A DNA stretch of 64,000 nucleotides. It comes from Metallyticus violacea. Taxonomy: Eukaryota > Arthropoda > Insecta > Mantodea > Metallyticidae. The stretch lies in the NCBI GenBank assembly GCA_030762175.1, contig CM060833.1:6761001-6825000 (forward strand). The letters run 5' to 3'. The notes below the pieces were generated by a model that saw only the letters and a list, made by a program, of their open reading frames with translations, did no database searches and was not told where the DNA came from. Shown in pieces: positions 43,973-55,924 of the stretch (position 1 is the first letter of the stretch; the number at the start of each line of letters is the position of its first letter). The position numbers and the translations under genes are program-made.

Positions 43973-44680
43973 CTATAAAAGTGACTGAGGAAACATTACA
44001 CATATAAAACAAACATTCTCATATAAGTTTATGGCATATCGTTTTGCTCAGTCAAAATAAAGCGATGCTTACAGCCTATAGGTCAGTTGATCTTTTCTTG
44101 GAGGTATATTTTGATGTTAAAGTATTGATTATAGCGTAATATTGTATATTAGGTATGGACTTTTTTAATGTGCTATATATCTACTATACGGAAACTTACA
44201 TATCCCTTCCGGAATTGCTTAATGTGCCAAAATATTTTTTTTTCCTAAACAAAAACTCTATAGACGTATGCAAAGTGGCAATTGTTAGTATTTTGACATT
44301 CAATTTAAGTAATGCAGCTTTCGTTGGGTGGCTCAAAGCACCGCCATGGGGAATTTAAACAAAATCGCACCACGGAATGCCAGTAACAAGATGCCGCGGT
44401 TGGGTGCCCTGGTGCTTGCATCCCTTTGATCTCCGTAACTCCTTTCAAATTTGAACACAGAGGCGATTTCAATGGGGCAGATTCTGTTGCATAACTGTTT
44501 GCCTCAGAGGATTCACAGACAATGCACATATTCATTTGTTTAGTGCTCTTAGAGCTAACTCCAAGCAGAAACACTGTCAGCATTTGTTGTCTACATAACA
44601 ACACCTCGTTTATGCCAGAACCATTATGTAATTTATGACCTTTACTTCTGCCAAAATGCGGCAACTCTAAAATGCCAATA
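43973..44680. other. Unassigned sequence
   Basis: A 137-codon reverse frame (44305-44718) overlaps the Mar-2 end and shows no domain. AT-rich otherwise. Confidence 0.4.
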
Positions 44681-45112
44681 CACGAGGACTGTTCAATAAA
44701 GAAGCGTGTATTGTACACCTTGTACTAATTTCATTGTTGTCGTTTCTGATTATCGCCTGTGAGAGTTGTGCAAGTTGAAACATGTTCAGTTCCGCCTCAC
44801 CAAAATGAAGCAAACACACGACGAACTGAAACACTTTCATCTCAATAAATCTTCAGCTGAGGTCTATGTAAAGTTCATTCTTCCTTGTAGTACAGCTTGA
44901 AGATGTTTAAAGATGAGAGCCAATCAATTGCAAAGGAAGGTGGATCCAGCACTCCAGCTTGTGCTCTGACGGAAGAAATCATTAACACCGATGTTGTCAG
45001 TTGAATACTTAACAGAAATATCTGAAAATTTCCCAGAGTGCCACCCACAGGTTGGTAACTGAAAAGATGCATATGAGAAGTGTTTGTGAACGGTGGGTCC
45101 CAAGAATGTTGC
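44681..45112 (+). mobile_element. Mar-2 mariner, 5' part with terminal repeat
   Basis: Starts after TA with CACGAGGACTGTTCAATAAA, a mariner-type end. It runs through the leader to a decayed N-terminal domain (CALTEEIINTDVVS; LVTEKMHMRSVCERWVPRML after frame changes). It ends at GTTGCTG, where a SINE A fragment begins. Confidence 0.78.
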
Positions 45113-45148
45113 TGCTCCTGGTGGTGTAGTAGTAACCATACTTGCCTC
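45113..45148 (+). mobile_element. SINE A head fragment, 35 bases
   Basis: CTCCTGGTGGTGTAGTAGTA then ACCATACTTGCCTCC matches the first 35 bases of the SINE A head. It is bounded on both sides by mariner fragments. Confidence 0.8.
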
Positions 45149-45505
45149 CAAGGGCCGACCTGCACGCTCTTCGTTTTCAATGCTTTCTCGACTCATTCGA
45201 AAGTTTTGGCCCATTCTTTTATGGTATTACATGAGGGGGATGCTTCCCCATATACACCGTACAATCGCTGTTTAATTTCATCTGGAGTAAGTGCGTCTTT
45301 TGTGAAGAACTTAATAACAGCTCGATACTCCATTGTGAACATGTCACAATCTTCTACACATAGCCTTCTTTATGCAACTATATCTGAACAAGTGAATACA
45401 GTTACAGCTGCAATTATTTACTTAACAGATAAAGTATGACACCAGATAAGGGTTTTGTGAAGGCGATAATCCTTATCGGCGAGGCCAGAAACTTATGGAC
45501 CTTCG
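45146..45505 (-). mobile_element. Mar-1 mariner copy 5, 5' part
   Basis: From CTCCAAGGGCCGACCTGCAC at the left to the right terminal repeat (GGCCAGAAACTTATGGACC; a few bases of the final TACCCTCG are lost). It encodes the broken N-terminal domain only. Confidence 0.88.
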
Positions 45506-46267
45506 TAAGTAAAAATAAACAATTGGCAGTCTTTACTTACTTGCCCTTGTACTTGAAACAGTGACTTTATATTTCAAATAAATGCTTAAGAGAGATGTAC
45601 AACATGATGTTGGGGGTTGCGAGAGTTTTCAGATCTAAATGACCACAAGTTTCTTTAACTCATCTTGAGGGCTCTTGAGTTTAACTTTAGCAGGTCATTC
45701 CTCTGTCGATCTTTATCGCTTCAGATGTACTGGACGTATTTTTCCATCTGTCGTTTAATTGCTACACATTCCAGCGCATTGTTCGATAAATGTCACTGTT
45801 ACGTCTCTCCCGACAGAGACACGAAGTTCACTGCGTGACAAGTCTACTGTTGTTGCGTGTCCGTGTTAAAACGCCCAACCCCATCTCGCCACTGCAAAGC
45901 ACGATCACCCCATGTATCGTTAATGACACTCATGCGCAGAGAACTGCAATTTTCATATAAAATCTCTGCTCCGCTTTACTGGCTTTCATCTCTGCACGAT
46001 AACGCACAACCACATGCTCCTTCTAGTTGTGCTAACTAGAAGCACAACCAAATGGGCTTTCAAACTTATACTCTGGAATTGCAGTGTTGCCGCATATTTG
46101 GCCTGAAAAATTATGGCAGTCATGAATTTCATATGAAACCTCAGTCTTGTCACTCCAAAACCTTGATGGTAGCGCTGTGTTGGGGAATCAGCAAAATAAT
46201 AAAAAGCTCCTTATAAAAGATAGGATTATAAACATGGCAGAAACGATTTTTGTGTACATTTCATCAA
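45506..46267. other. Unassigned sequence
   Basis: Possibly an old Tc1-like remnant: LHDNAQPHAPSS can be read near 45985-46020. Otherwise nothing recognised. Confidence 0.3.
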
Positions 46268-46690
46268 ACTGGTGCGGTCCATAAGTTTCCGGACTACCCA
46301 TGTTAGGCAGGTAAGAGATTAAAAATAGGTAACATTTTTCAACATACTATACCTTTACTTCAAGGCATTCCTCATATCTCTCGGACATCATTTCCATACC
46401 TCTAAAAAAATAGTGCCAAGTTTTGTCTGAAAAATGATAGAAAATAACATTCTTTAATTTATTATGCCAGGTGAATTTCCGTTCTCGAAGATTAGATTTA
46501 AAGTTTGAAAACATGACAGTCGTTGAGGGCCAAGTCTGAGCTGTGCCAAGGATGATAAAAGTTCCTGAAAGTCACACATGTTCGCAACAGCCGTATGAAC
46601 TGGTGCATTGTCGTACTTTCCAGTCACTGTTGAGTGACCTTGGCCTTACTAGGGGTTTCACTCTTGAATGGTATGGTCAAAAGGAAATGC
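46268..46690 (-). mobile_element. Mariner 3' fragment (Mar-11)
   Basis: The left end GGTCCATAAGTTTCCGGAC is very like the Mar-1 terminal repeat, but the rest differs. Reverse translation suggests a mariner tail (region around 46540 corresponds to the third catalytic area, 46620 to the second: TNAPVHTAV-like). Frames are broken. Confidence 0.55.
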
Positions 46691-46747
46691 AGTGTTTACA
46701 CCCCTGAAACATATTAGTGTCGTAACAATGAACGTGTAAGTGCAAAT

Positions 46748-47770
46748 ACTGGGGGTGATCTAAAAGTTCCCGACCTGACTCAGAGATGTTGTGAAGATGG
46801 CCTATTGACTATGATAGTTATTAAGAATCATGCTTTAGATGGCGCGCTGTAAAGTTTCAGACGAGTCAATGTAGTCACTTGTTTGTGACGATCGTGTAAA
46901 CAAACTAGTGTTAACATTTTCTACAAAATTGATAAAACTGAAATACCAGCTGTCATAAAGTACTTCATTTTGAATGTTTTAACCCAACACAAATACAAAA
47001 AGAAGTTAGATCGCCGTTTGAAGATAACGTGAGTTGGCTGACAAAGACCTCGATGTACACGAAGTATTGGACATGAGAATGCTTTCCGCTCGATGGGGGC
47101 CGCGTATCAACAATGAACCAAAACGCATTCAAATGAACATTTCGCAAGAGTGTTTAGACTTGTTCAAACGCAATTCCAGTGAGTTTCTCACTGACGTTTC
47201 TTGCCGTAGATGTATCACTGCACGTCAGAGACGAAGGAGAGTCCATACAGTGGTTGACAACAGGTGAAAGTGCAGCGAAAGAAAGCAAAAACGGTTCCAT
47301 TTGCAGGAAAAGCCATGGCTACGGTTTTCTGGTATTCTCATGGTGTGGTGCTCATAGACGAAAGACAGAACCATCACCGGGGAGTATTACGCTTCACTAT
47401 TGGACCAACTGAAGGATGCTATTCAGGCTAAACGTCCACACCTTGCGGAAAAGGCAGTTCCTTTGATCAGGATAATGCGATTTCATAAACGTCTGGGATT
47501 GTTGCTTCAAGATTGCATGGCCTTCGGTTCCAAGTGCTTCCTCGTCTACCATAATCGCCGGATTTGACACTAAGGGATTAATTTTTGTTCCCAAACCTGA
47601 AGAAATGGCCGCGTGGACGAAAATTCACATCACCTGATCAGTTTGAAGCTGAGATAGACGTTTATTTTCACAGCTGGATAAATCTTGTTTTACTGAGGGT
47701 ATGGAAAGTCGGAGTAAATTATTGACTTACAAGTTGATTGTGTTGAGGGTAAAAAAAAGCTCTTAAATCT
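46748..47770 (+). pseudogene. Mariner transposase, nearly full span, decayed (Mar-5)
   Basis: Starts near GGGGGTGATCTAAAAGTTCC. In order: AIKYFILNVLTQHKYKKKLD (N-terminal domain), ELADKDLDVHEVLDMRMLSA then RWGPRINNEPKRIQM, CLDLFKRNSSEFLT, KTVPFAGKAMATVFWYSHGV, TITGEYYASLLDQLKDAIQA, then a QDNAISHK-like second motif. The third motif is not preserved (FGSKCFLVYHNRRI), with FCSQT and KKW-like remnants after. The span fits a whole mariner. It belongs to a lineage other than Mar-1 to Mar-4. Confidence 0.72.
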
Positions 47771-49032
47771 TGTGATCAGGCCAAGAACTTTGACAACCCA
47801 GTCGTGTCAGTAATATCGATACATGGGAGATGACATAGCAACCAAGATCTCATGTTGCTACCTTGACAACGCTACCATCCATCCACTAAACACCGAACTT
47901 TATGAACAAAAAAGACATCAGGAATTTACCGCATTTACCCTTTAACCACATGTGACCCCCTGTGATTTTTTCTCCCCCCCCCCCCGTTTTGCCGAAGGTG
48001 AGAGCAAAATCTGCGTGGCGCCGAGAAGTATCAGTGGGGAGTGCATTGAAAAATGTGGTCGTGTCTCTTTCGTGCATTATTGATCTCTGATTTTTTATTG
48101 ATAACCCAACACTCAAAAAGGAATGAAAGGGGTACACACAGAGTATATGCATTTCAGCTCTAAGGAACCTCCCTTCTATTTTTTATTCTATACTGAAGCA
48201 ATGTATTGGCAGCCCCATTCAACAGTAAAATGCGGTATATCATCCTGGCTCTATGACAACAAGTGCTAGACCACACAATTGTTACTAATGAAAGCAGAAG
48301 CTGCTATTTCAATATTCCGTTGGGTCCGAATAGCTCGGCTGTGCACAAAGGCGCCCCTCTCTTGTGTGTATGCTTTTTTTATATCCCATAAACATGCCCG
48401 GGGGAGAGAAGGGGGTACAGTCCCCTCTCAATGGTAAGGCACACCGCTGTCTGTGTGAGAACAAGCTACGTGCAACGACAAAAAGCCGCCTACTTAACTT
48501 ACAATTGTTGTGGGGTAGACCGGGGTAAGGTGGCTTCAAGAAATTTGATCAAGAATTGAGTGAATGTGCAGCTGATAATTTGGGGGGGGGAAAGGGGGTT
48601 TCCTTAAAGTTTATACACTGTTTAATTACGCACAGACTATAACGTGTCGGTCATTATGGGCATGTATAAAACAAACAATTTTTTATGAATATAATGGAAT
48701 GGGCTAGACAAAGATTCTGCTATGTTTAATTGTCACGACTTTCATTTTTAACACATAAATTCCTTTCATAAGTTTTATAAATGATAAACTGTATTTAAAT
48801 TACAGAAGAATCAATTTTGGATGATTATGATTTATGACTTAAGAAAATGCTTAAAAATCTTAAAGAAACTTTTAAACGTAACCAACCAAATGCCAAATTT
48901 TCAAGTAATAAAAGTTACAATCTTTATATTTTTACATAATTGGATACGATGACATTTCAAATGATAACAGGTAATTTATTAATTCGTTAGAGAGCTGCAC
49001 CAATTTATTTATTCCATCAGAAAAAAGAAACA

Positions 49033-49036
<4 letters not shown>
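47771..49036. other. Unassigned sequence
   Basis: Includes short C and G runs (47978, 48582). A 76-codon reverse frame (48309-48539) is unrecognised. Confidence 0.4.

Positions 49037-49075
<39 letters not shown>
49037..49075. repeat. (TA)n microsatellite
   Basis: Simple alternating TA. Confidence 0.95.
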
Positions 49076-49080
<5 letters not shown>

Positions 49081-49202
49081 GAAAAAATATAAAATGGTTA
49101 GTCATTTTATATCTAATTACAATGCTCTCTACTAGCAGAACAAACATTTTAACCAAACTTTGGGAAGAAAAAAGAAATGCAAAATACAATTTACCTTATA
49201 TA

Positions 49203-49776
49203 CAGGGGTGCCAAAAATGTACACACACTTCAAACAAAGAAAAATCTGTGTTAACATAACAAAACTGAATTCACACAAACACAAAATGGTGACCACTAAT
49301 CATCTTAGACATTTACAGTTACAACAGTTGCTCAAAATGCCCACCATCGACGTCGATACACTTTTGAGTACGTTGAACTACTGATTGAGTAACGTTTGCG
49401 AAAGTGTCCTCAGCGATTGCAGCACATGCCGTTTCAATTTCTTCCCGAAGTGCTGTCAGTGTAGCTGGTTTTCTACGGTATACAACATCCTTAAGAGTTC
49501 CCCACAGGTAGAAGTTCAACGGCGGTTCTGTTCTGTACACACGTCTCCATTGCCTTTGAACTTCAACAACATTCTCGGTTTCCCAGTACCACTTCAAAAT
49601 TGCTTACCGCTGTTCAAATGATAATCTTGGCTCCATTTTGTTGTAGTAACGCTAGAATAAGTCACATCTGTTTACAGAACATCATACTATATATTACTGT
49701 TCTTTTTCGGTACAACTTGAAATATATTAAATAGATATCTACTGGGAAAGTGTGTGTATATTTTTGGCATCCTCGG
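49203..49776 (-). mobile_element. Tc-1 internally deleted element, best-preserved copy
   Basis: 574 bases between TA at 49201-49202 and 49777-49778. Ends: CAGGGGTGCCAAAAATGT on the left and CCGAGGATGCCAAAAATA read from the right. The reverse strand keeps a 92-codon in-frame fusion: WYWETENVVEVQRQWRRVYR, TEPP, then LNFYLWGTLKDVVYRRKPAT and QRTQKCIDVDGGHFEQLL to the stop. The initial MEPRLSFEQR is cut off by a TAA and the open part has no ATG. All catalytic residues lie in the deleted section, so the product cannot transpose. Confidence 0.93.
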
Positions 49777-50804
49777 TATATATGTAAGAAAACGTTGCAG
49801 CCCACATCAAGAACTGTACTGAATATTTAATTTAATTTTATTTTCTTAAGAAAGCTTCAATTATTCTATTGCAAAATTTATTTTACCATCTTCTTTACAT
49901 TCAAAGCATGCTCTAGTGGTAAACTTTCCTTGACAACATTTATTAATGAAGTCACTCTTTCAATGAGCCAGTTATTATGATAATTAGTAAAGCAACTTAC
50001 CAAATTATCAACTTTGCTTCATCTGTTACATTTTAACACCTTACTTCCAATGTACTCCAAGATCCAACTGAATTTCTTTGCAAGATAACATAAATTCTTA
50101 AAAATACCAAAACTTCCAAAAACTGGATAAGTGTTTTAATGTAAAGGACATGGTCTTCCTTGGCAATAGTTAAAAATGGGTGTACCTGTCTTGTCTTAAC
50201 CTCACTTTCAAAAGAATAGAAACATGTTATAACATTCTGTTTACAGATATTTGATTTCATTGCTAAATATCCTTATCACATATGATGATAAGTTAGGGAA
50301 AAGCATCATTAGTTTATTTTAGAATATTTCTATGAACATGAATTGATTTACCATTTTGTTCAGGGAAAGTGTCCTGCGTAACCGTAACTATCGGTTGAAA
50401 TGCTTAATACACACTGCAGTTTTATCATGAACTTACTTTATCCCCTTCCCCTTTTATGACTGTTCTCTAGGAAATTTAATTGTGATAATTTGTGATAGAT
50501 TGTCATAATTAGAGGTGTAACTGTGTACACAATAAGAGCAACGCATGCTGTACTAAACACTTTCTATTACATATGTTCTTGGTGTGGTTTCTCAAAATTA
50601 CAAAATAACTAACAGGCTCTTATTGATTTATTTCAACCAATAAACCACTGTAACACACAGTTAACTGCAATGGACAAAATAAACAAACTCATATACTAAA
50701 TAAAAGCAACATGCTTGAACCTCGATCGCCGCCATCTTGCGTACTATCGATACAGCATTCATGGCCTGAGGTATGGAGTTGGTCTTGCCTTTAATGTTGA
50801 TGAT
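49777..50804. other. Unassigned AT-rich sequence
   Basis: No feature recognised, apart from the reverse frame discussed at 50661-50843. Confidence 0.4.
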
Positions 50805-50905
50805 TGGCAGGTCCTTCAGAATCGCCTCCACAGCCTTCACCACTGCTTCTGAGGATGGAAAATGCCTCCCACGAAGGTTTTTTTTATTTACGCCAATTTG
50901 GGGAG
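50805..50905 (-). mobile_element. Mar-2 mariner, short 3' fragment
   Basis: Reverse translation gives GRHFPSSEAVVKAVEAILKD, a mariner C-terminal motif. DNA matches the 2.28 kb and 15.1 kb copies (CTGCTTCTGAGGATGG). The same frame reads on into IINIKGKTNSIPQAM, which is not from a mariner that I know. Confidence 0.65.
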
Positions 50906-52420
50906 CAAAGTTTCAGAGCACACTTCCAATGCGTACGTAATTTTAAAAGATAATTATAGTTTAAAGTTTTACCTATTAAAATAACGTTTTTAATATTGTA
51001 ATCTCGTTTTTTAATATTAATGTTCACACATTTCTCATTTGCAGTTATATATTAACAACTTCATGCACAAGAACAGATATGCAAAACACCAATTTGTACT
51101 TAGTGGGTCAGTGACCCGGGGGGTTAGCTAAAATTTGACAAATACAAAGAATAAAGAACACGACCTGTGAGAAAACAATTGAAATGTGACATTTGGTATT
51201 TGCAGGTGGCTCTTAAACTTTTTGTCGGAAGTATTTACGCGCCCGCGGTGTGATGCCTCTGGCTTGCGTGCGACAATGGACAGCCCTGTGTTGGCCCACC
51301 TCGCCCAAAACTGGAATGTGGAATCCCGCCGTGGTCGTGGGTGTTGTCAGATTTACCTCATTCATTGTCCAGAAGCCTGGATGGACCGGGTGCGGGTGGG
51401 TGGTCTGTTCACACAAAAACGCGTGGAATTTGCACAAGAAACCCTTCAAGTTCAGAAACCGGACCTGTCCTCTGTAGTTATATCATGACAGTATCCAGTA
51501 AGCTGGTCCCAGATTTAAAAGGCGCATGCTTTTGCCCTCTTCTGTGCTGTAAAACAACCGACGAGTGTAAACGCTCAGGATTTCTATATTTGTGCCCCAT
51601 TTGACCTATATATTTTTAGTCAAACAGGGCACAAAAAATGTTAATAGCGTGTACGTCAAAGAACGATGCTTCTCGTCGTGTTTACTAGAAAACGAGGACA
51701 TCTGCCTCGGCTTTAATGTTTTTTTGCACTTGCAAGAGGATTTATCGACTGAAAACATCTTCCTCTCCGGGCCCGCGCCACCCGAAATGTGTAATCGCTT
51801 GGGTAAACTTGGGAGTGCTGAAAACTTTTACTGCGTTGCAGATACCCCCAATGGCTTTAGGCCTGTTCCTACAGTGCCTCTTTTTTATGATAAAAGTTTG
51901 TTATAGTCGTATGACAAGTATAAAAAGCACATATAATGTATTTTGGTTCGGTGCACAGACCGAATTGAAACAAGAAAAGTATAAAAATGCAGCTGGAAGA
52001 CGAGAAAAAGTATATTAAAATTAGCATTTTAAATGCATAACAAATTGATGTCACAGTTTCGTCACAGGGCATATTTACGCATTAAAATGAACTGCATACG
52101 ACAGGCTGTTTTAACAGCGTGTCCCAGGTTTCGCTTCACCAATGCTTTAAACTCGCCTCTTCTTTATCTTCATTTTATGCTTGTAGTTCTGGCTTCTTTT
52201 TATGACCTTGGGGAGTGGCCTCTGAACCAGGGAGTGGTATCTTGGACGCTTCGACTAGGCAAGAGTCAGGGCTGCACCACCTGTTCAGTTTCCCCAAGTT
52301 AAAAATGCCTGAATACGTCTATGGACGGTTGGTAAATGGGGCTTGTTGTGCCGTAGGTTTTCTCATTTCCACTACTTATGATATATAACATTAATAAAAT
52401 TAATTCAGATAGTACGTTCT
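50906..52420. other. Unassigned, unique-looking region
   Basis: Several overlapping frames of 75-104 codons on both strands at 51186-52302 lie in a locally GC-richer stretch. None has a domain I recognise. They may be part of an unknown repeat or gene relic. Confidence 0.35.
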
Positions 52421-52690
52421 ATGAGATGAGATCAAAAAGTTACAAGACTAGGTTTATAGCAAGAAAATAAAGCAAAGCACTAGGATGCGCGCGCACAGGC
52501 AGATTTGTCATTTCATATTAGAGTGGAAGCCAGGGCAACGAGCTAACATTAAATTTTGCGTTAAACTTGGCAAATCTGGAACGTAGACCTTTGAAGTGAT
52601 TCTGCAGGCTTTGACTTCCGTGGACGACATCCAGGGTGGAAAAAGCTCTGGGAGCGGCGTATCGCTTCAAAGGAGAACTATTTTAAAAGA
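52421..52690 (+). pseudogene. Mariner N-terminal fragment (Mar-10)
   Basis: Starts ATGAGATCAAAAAGTTACAA, a mariner-like end. About 100 bases later comes QRANIKFCVKLGKSGT (helix-turn-helix start), then FEVILQALTSVDD in shifted homology. It ends at about 52690. Confidence 0.6.
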
Positions 52691-52979
52691 AATAGTGGCA
52701 AAATTTTATATATTTTATTATATAAACTCATAGGCCTAGGCCTTTTTAATAGAATCGAGTAGAGTGCCATAATTTGTTTTCTATTCGCAGAAACTACAGG
52801 ATGACCATAAACCAAATTTTTTATACGAATTCAAATTTTAATTAAAATGTTTTGCTCACATAAAAATGATCGTTCATTATTTTTAGTGGATTTCAAAGGA
52901 AGTGTGGCAGTATCCATGATTTTTTTTTTTTTTTTGAAAATTTTCTTGAAATGTTCATCAATCCTACTGAACTAGGCAA

Positions 52980-54060
52980 CAGGCGTGTGTGTATATATCT
53001 GTTAACACTTTAGAGATTTCTTTTTCCTCAATGAAACTCTGCATATAACAATAAATTAACCAACAATTCATCGATTTCGAAAAAAAATATATAAACAACA
53101 AAATTAATCATTAAAAGAGACGATCAACCTAAATGCTGTATATGTTTATATATGTTCGTATCTGTCAACGCTCTATATGTCGAAATGTTTGCTTTTTTTT
53201 TCAATGAAACTCGGTAAATGTCATTGAAATAAAACAATGAAAATACTTTATGCAAATCAACAAAATCAGACTATTAGGTGTAGGTGTTTACCTGAAACCC
53301 ATAATTGAAAAATCCTCTAGCTGCAATATTTATTTATTTATTTATTTGCAACGAAACTCGGCATATCCCTTTTAGCTAAAATAAGAAAAATAGTTTCTGA
53401 AAATCAAGAAAAACCGACAATTATCAGTGGACAACCCACATTTAAAGGAGTGGATGATTAATCAAAAGCAAATATTTAAAACACACCCTAGAGGCCGCAA
53501 GTTTTGCTTTTCTTAACTAAATTAGGTATATGACATTGAAAAAAAATAATAAATATGATTTCTGAAAAGCAGGCACTATTAGGAATGAAACCCAAAATTT
53601 AAAAATCGTTCTAGCGGGGCAAATATTTATTTTTTGCAACGAAACTCTGTATATACCATTTAAATAAACCAAGGAAAATAGTTTTTAAAAATTAAGGAAA
53701 TCGGATCATTAGGAGTGGGGGTATGCCTGAAAACTGACATTAAAAAGTGGGGGCTAACCGAAAGCAAATACTTAAAAACTCCTATAGCGGGCGCTATTTT
53801 TTGTCTTTCTCAATGAAACTCGATATATGCCATTGAAATAAAATAATAAAAATGGTTTATTAAAATCAGCGAATTCAAATTATTAGGAGTGGTGGTTTAC
53901 CTGAAACCCAAAATTTAAAAATGGCGCTAACGCCGCCAATGTATATATATTTTTTGCAACAAAGTTCTGTATATAATATTTAAATAAAATAAGAAAAAAT
54001 AGTTTTTCAAATTCAAGAATATCGAACAATTAAAAGTAGGGGTCCTAAAAGTTAACTTTT
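52980..54060 (-). repeat. Array H copy 2: ~150-bp tandem repeats, inverted
   Basis: Reverse-strand units carry the same elements as 16.0-16.8 kb: CGCTAGAGCG-type box, TTTCAGGTAAACCACC, and GTTGCAAAAAATA/CGAGTTTCATTG. The boxes occur near 53312, 53486, 53602, 53776 and 53920. The left part (52980-53200) is more diverged. No coding content. Confidence 0.72.
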
Positions 54061-54164
54061 GTAATGTCCCAGGACGTCAATTTAAGGTGGTCCGGGGAGA
54101 GATGTAGCATAAATATGATACGGGGGGTTGTTACTGTTGGTGACTTGTAAAAATTACGGGGTCA

Positions 54165-54540
54165 ATAGTCTACGCATGCGCAAGAACGAATAATCGGACA
54201 TACCGAACGGCAGCGGAAAGAGCCAGGGAATGCTGGAGCGATGTACAAATCTTAATCGGTGGTGGTGGTTGTCAACCTTGGTAGTGTAAAGTGTACAATA
54301 AATGCAGGCGGAGAGAACATAACACAGAAAAACAAGCAATCTTACGTCTAAAAGGAGTTTTGTAGCTTAAACGTTAATAACATTCCGTTTTAGTTGTTAT
54401 ACAGCTAAGTGCAATTGGAGCTAATAATATAACACATAATATGGGAAAAGCGGGTAGTTTTAAGTCTGAAAAGTATGGTTTTTTTTTATTAAATACATAT
54501 TTTTCAGTTAGTGTTACTTGTTTTATAGTGTGACGGACTT
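54165..54540 (-). repeat. Repeat F copy 2
   Basis: Inverted match to 28.76-29.15 kb, including TACAATAAATGCAGGCGGAG and AACGTTAATAACATTC. It lies directly beside array H copy 2, as repeat F copy 1 lies beside the H lead motif. Confidence 0.75.
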
Positions 54541-55380
54541 TGTATCAAACAAGTCCCCTTGCTTTGTAATGCATTGCCGTATTCTGTCAGCATTTTCTCC
54601 GTAGTTACAGAGTTTTATAAATCTTTATACCTGGCGTTTCTTTTCTCTAGCAACATTTGACAGACATAAAACCATTACCAAAGTGTCTAAATCTCCTGAC
54701 GTTCAGAACTTTCTGGAACAAACATTTATTCCCTTCCCTAACGTATGCTAAAGTTGGTACGTCTGTAAATATTAAGTTGCTCGTCAACACAGATAAATCG
54801 CGAATCGTCTGAAGAGGCGGTGGTTTCGGCCAAAGATCAAAAGAAAGGCAGACGTACGCAAACCTCGAATAGCTAAAGAAGTTTTTGACGTAGTCGCCCA
54901 CTATGCCAGCAGCTTAGCAAATCTTGAAGAAACTGAGTGAGTTTTTCTAGCATCTCCGCCCTCCCTCCACACCCCTCACGGTTCAATACATTCCCCTTGC
55001 CTAGGAAACTGGGTCATCCTGCATACAAAAGTTATGTTCTTCCTGTGTTTCGCCGATCGATGGCACATACCCACAGAGAAAACTGCCTTTTCTTTCAGTC
55101 TAACTTAGTTAACGTCACAGAAATTCCTTGCAAGAGAATGGAATACATTACTTGCCTCGTGGAAGTTACCTTCATGCTCTCAACTGGGCGTTTGTAAATG
55201 TCATATACGGCCTTCGTTGTCACCAAAAACTACATCACGATAATGCACGGCCGCATATGTTTTTGCTGAATATGGCAAAACAAAAGTAAATATTTACATA
55301 TTTCTATGTAAAGCGTATAAATGGAGTAAATAATTCCCATAATTTTAAAAAAAGAAACACAATCACAAGAAAACGAATAA
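54541..55380. other. Unassigned sequence
   Basis: An 84-codon reverse frame (54647-54901) overlaps a forward open stretch that starts after a good acceptor-like TTTCTTTTCTCTAG at 54652. Neither is recognised. Confidence 0.35.
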
Positions 55381-55715
55381 AATTGTTCCACATTACGATT
55401 TTTTTTTTATATTGAACTTTCTCTTGTCTTTTCTATTTTCCCTTGAATTTTCTGGCTGTTCTGCCCCCCCCCCCTAGTAGTTTCTTCCTATACAGTCCTT
55501 TTTTTTTTTTCTTCTTTTAATGTGTACCTTTTTCATATTTCCTTCTCTTTTGAAGAAAATTAATTTTTTAATCGATTAAGAAGAATGCGACAAAGAAATC
55601 GAAGGAAAGTTGAAGCGAAATAATGATAACTTTTTTTTTTATTTATTTTGGTATATCTCTCGTTTTTCAGTAGCATTTGCTTATATTGTTATAATAAATG
55701 AAACGAAAAGAAAAT

Positions 55716-55761
<46 letters not shown>

Positions 55762-55924
55762 TCTTTCTCAAGCTCTTCCTATTTCCCTGTCTTATATTTC
55801 TATATTTATAAAAGGCATTACATATTACAAGAAGGAAAACATATAAGAGAAGAAAACCGTGAAAAGTTTTCCCCTTTTTTTTTTCCTATTATTTTTTAAA
55901 TTTCCCTTTCATTTCTTGGTTTAT
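55381..55924. repeat. Poly-T and pyrimidine-rich start of the skewed region
   Basis: Includes a T run of about 38 at 55722-55760 and several shorter ones. First recognisable part of the degenerate repeat region that continues from 56.9 kb. Confidence 0.6.
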
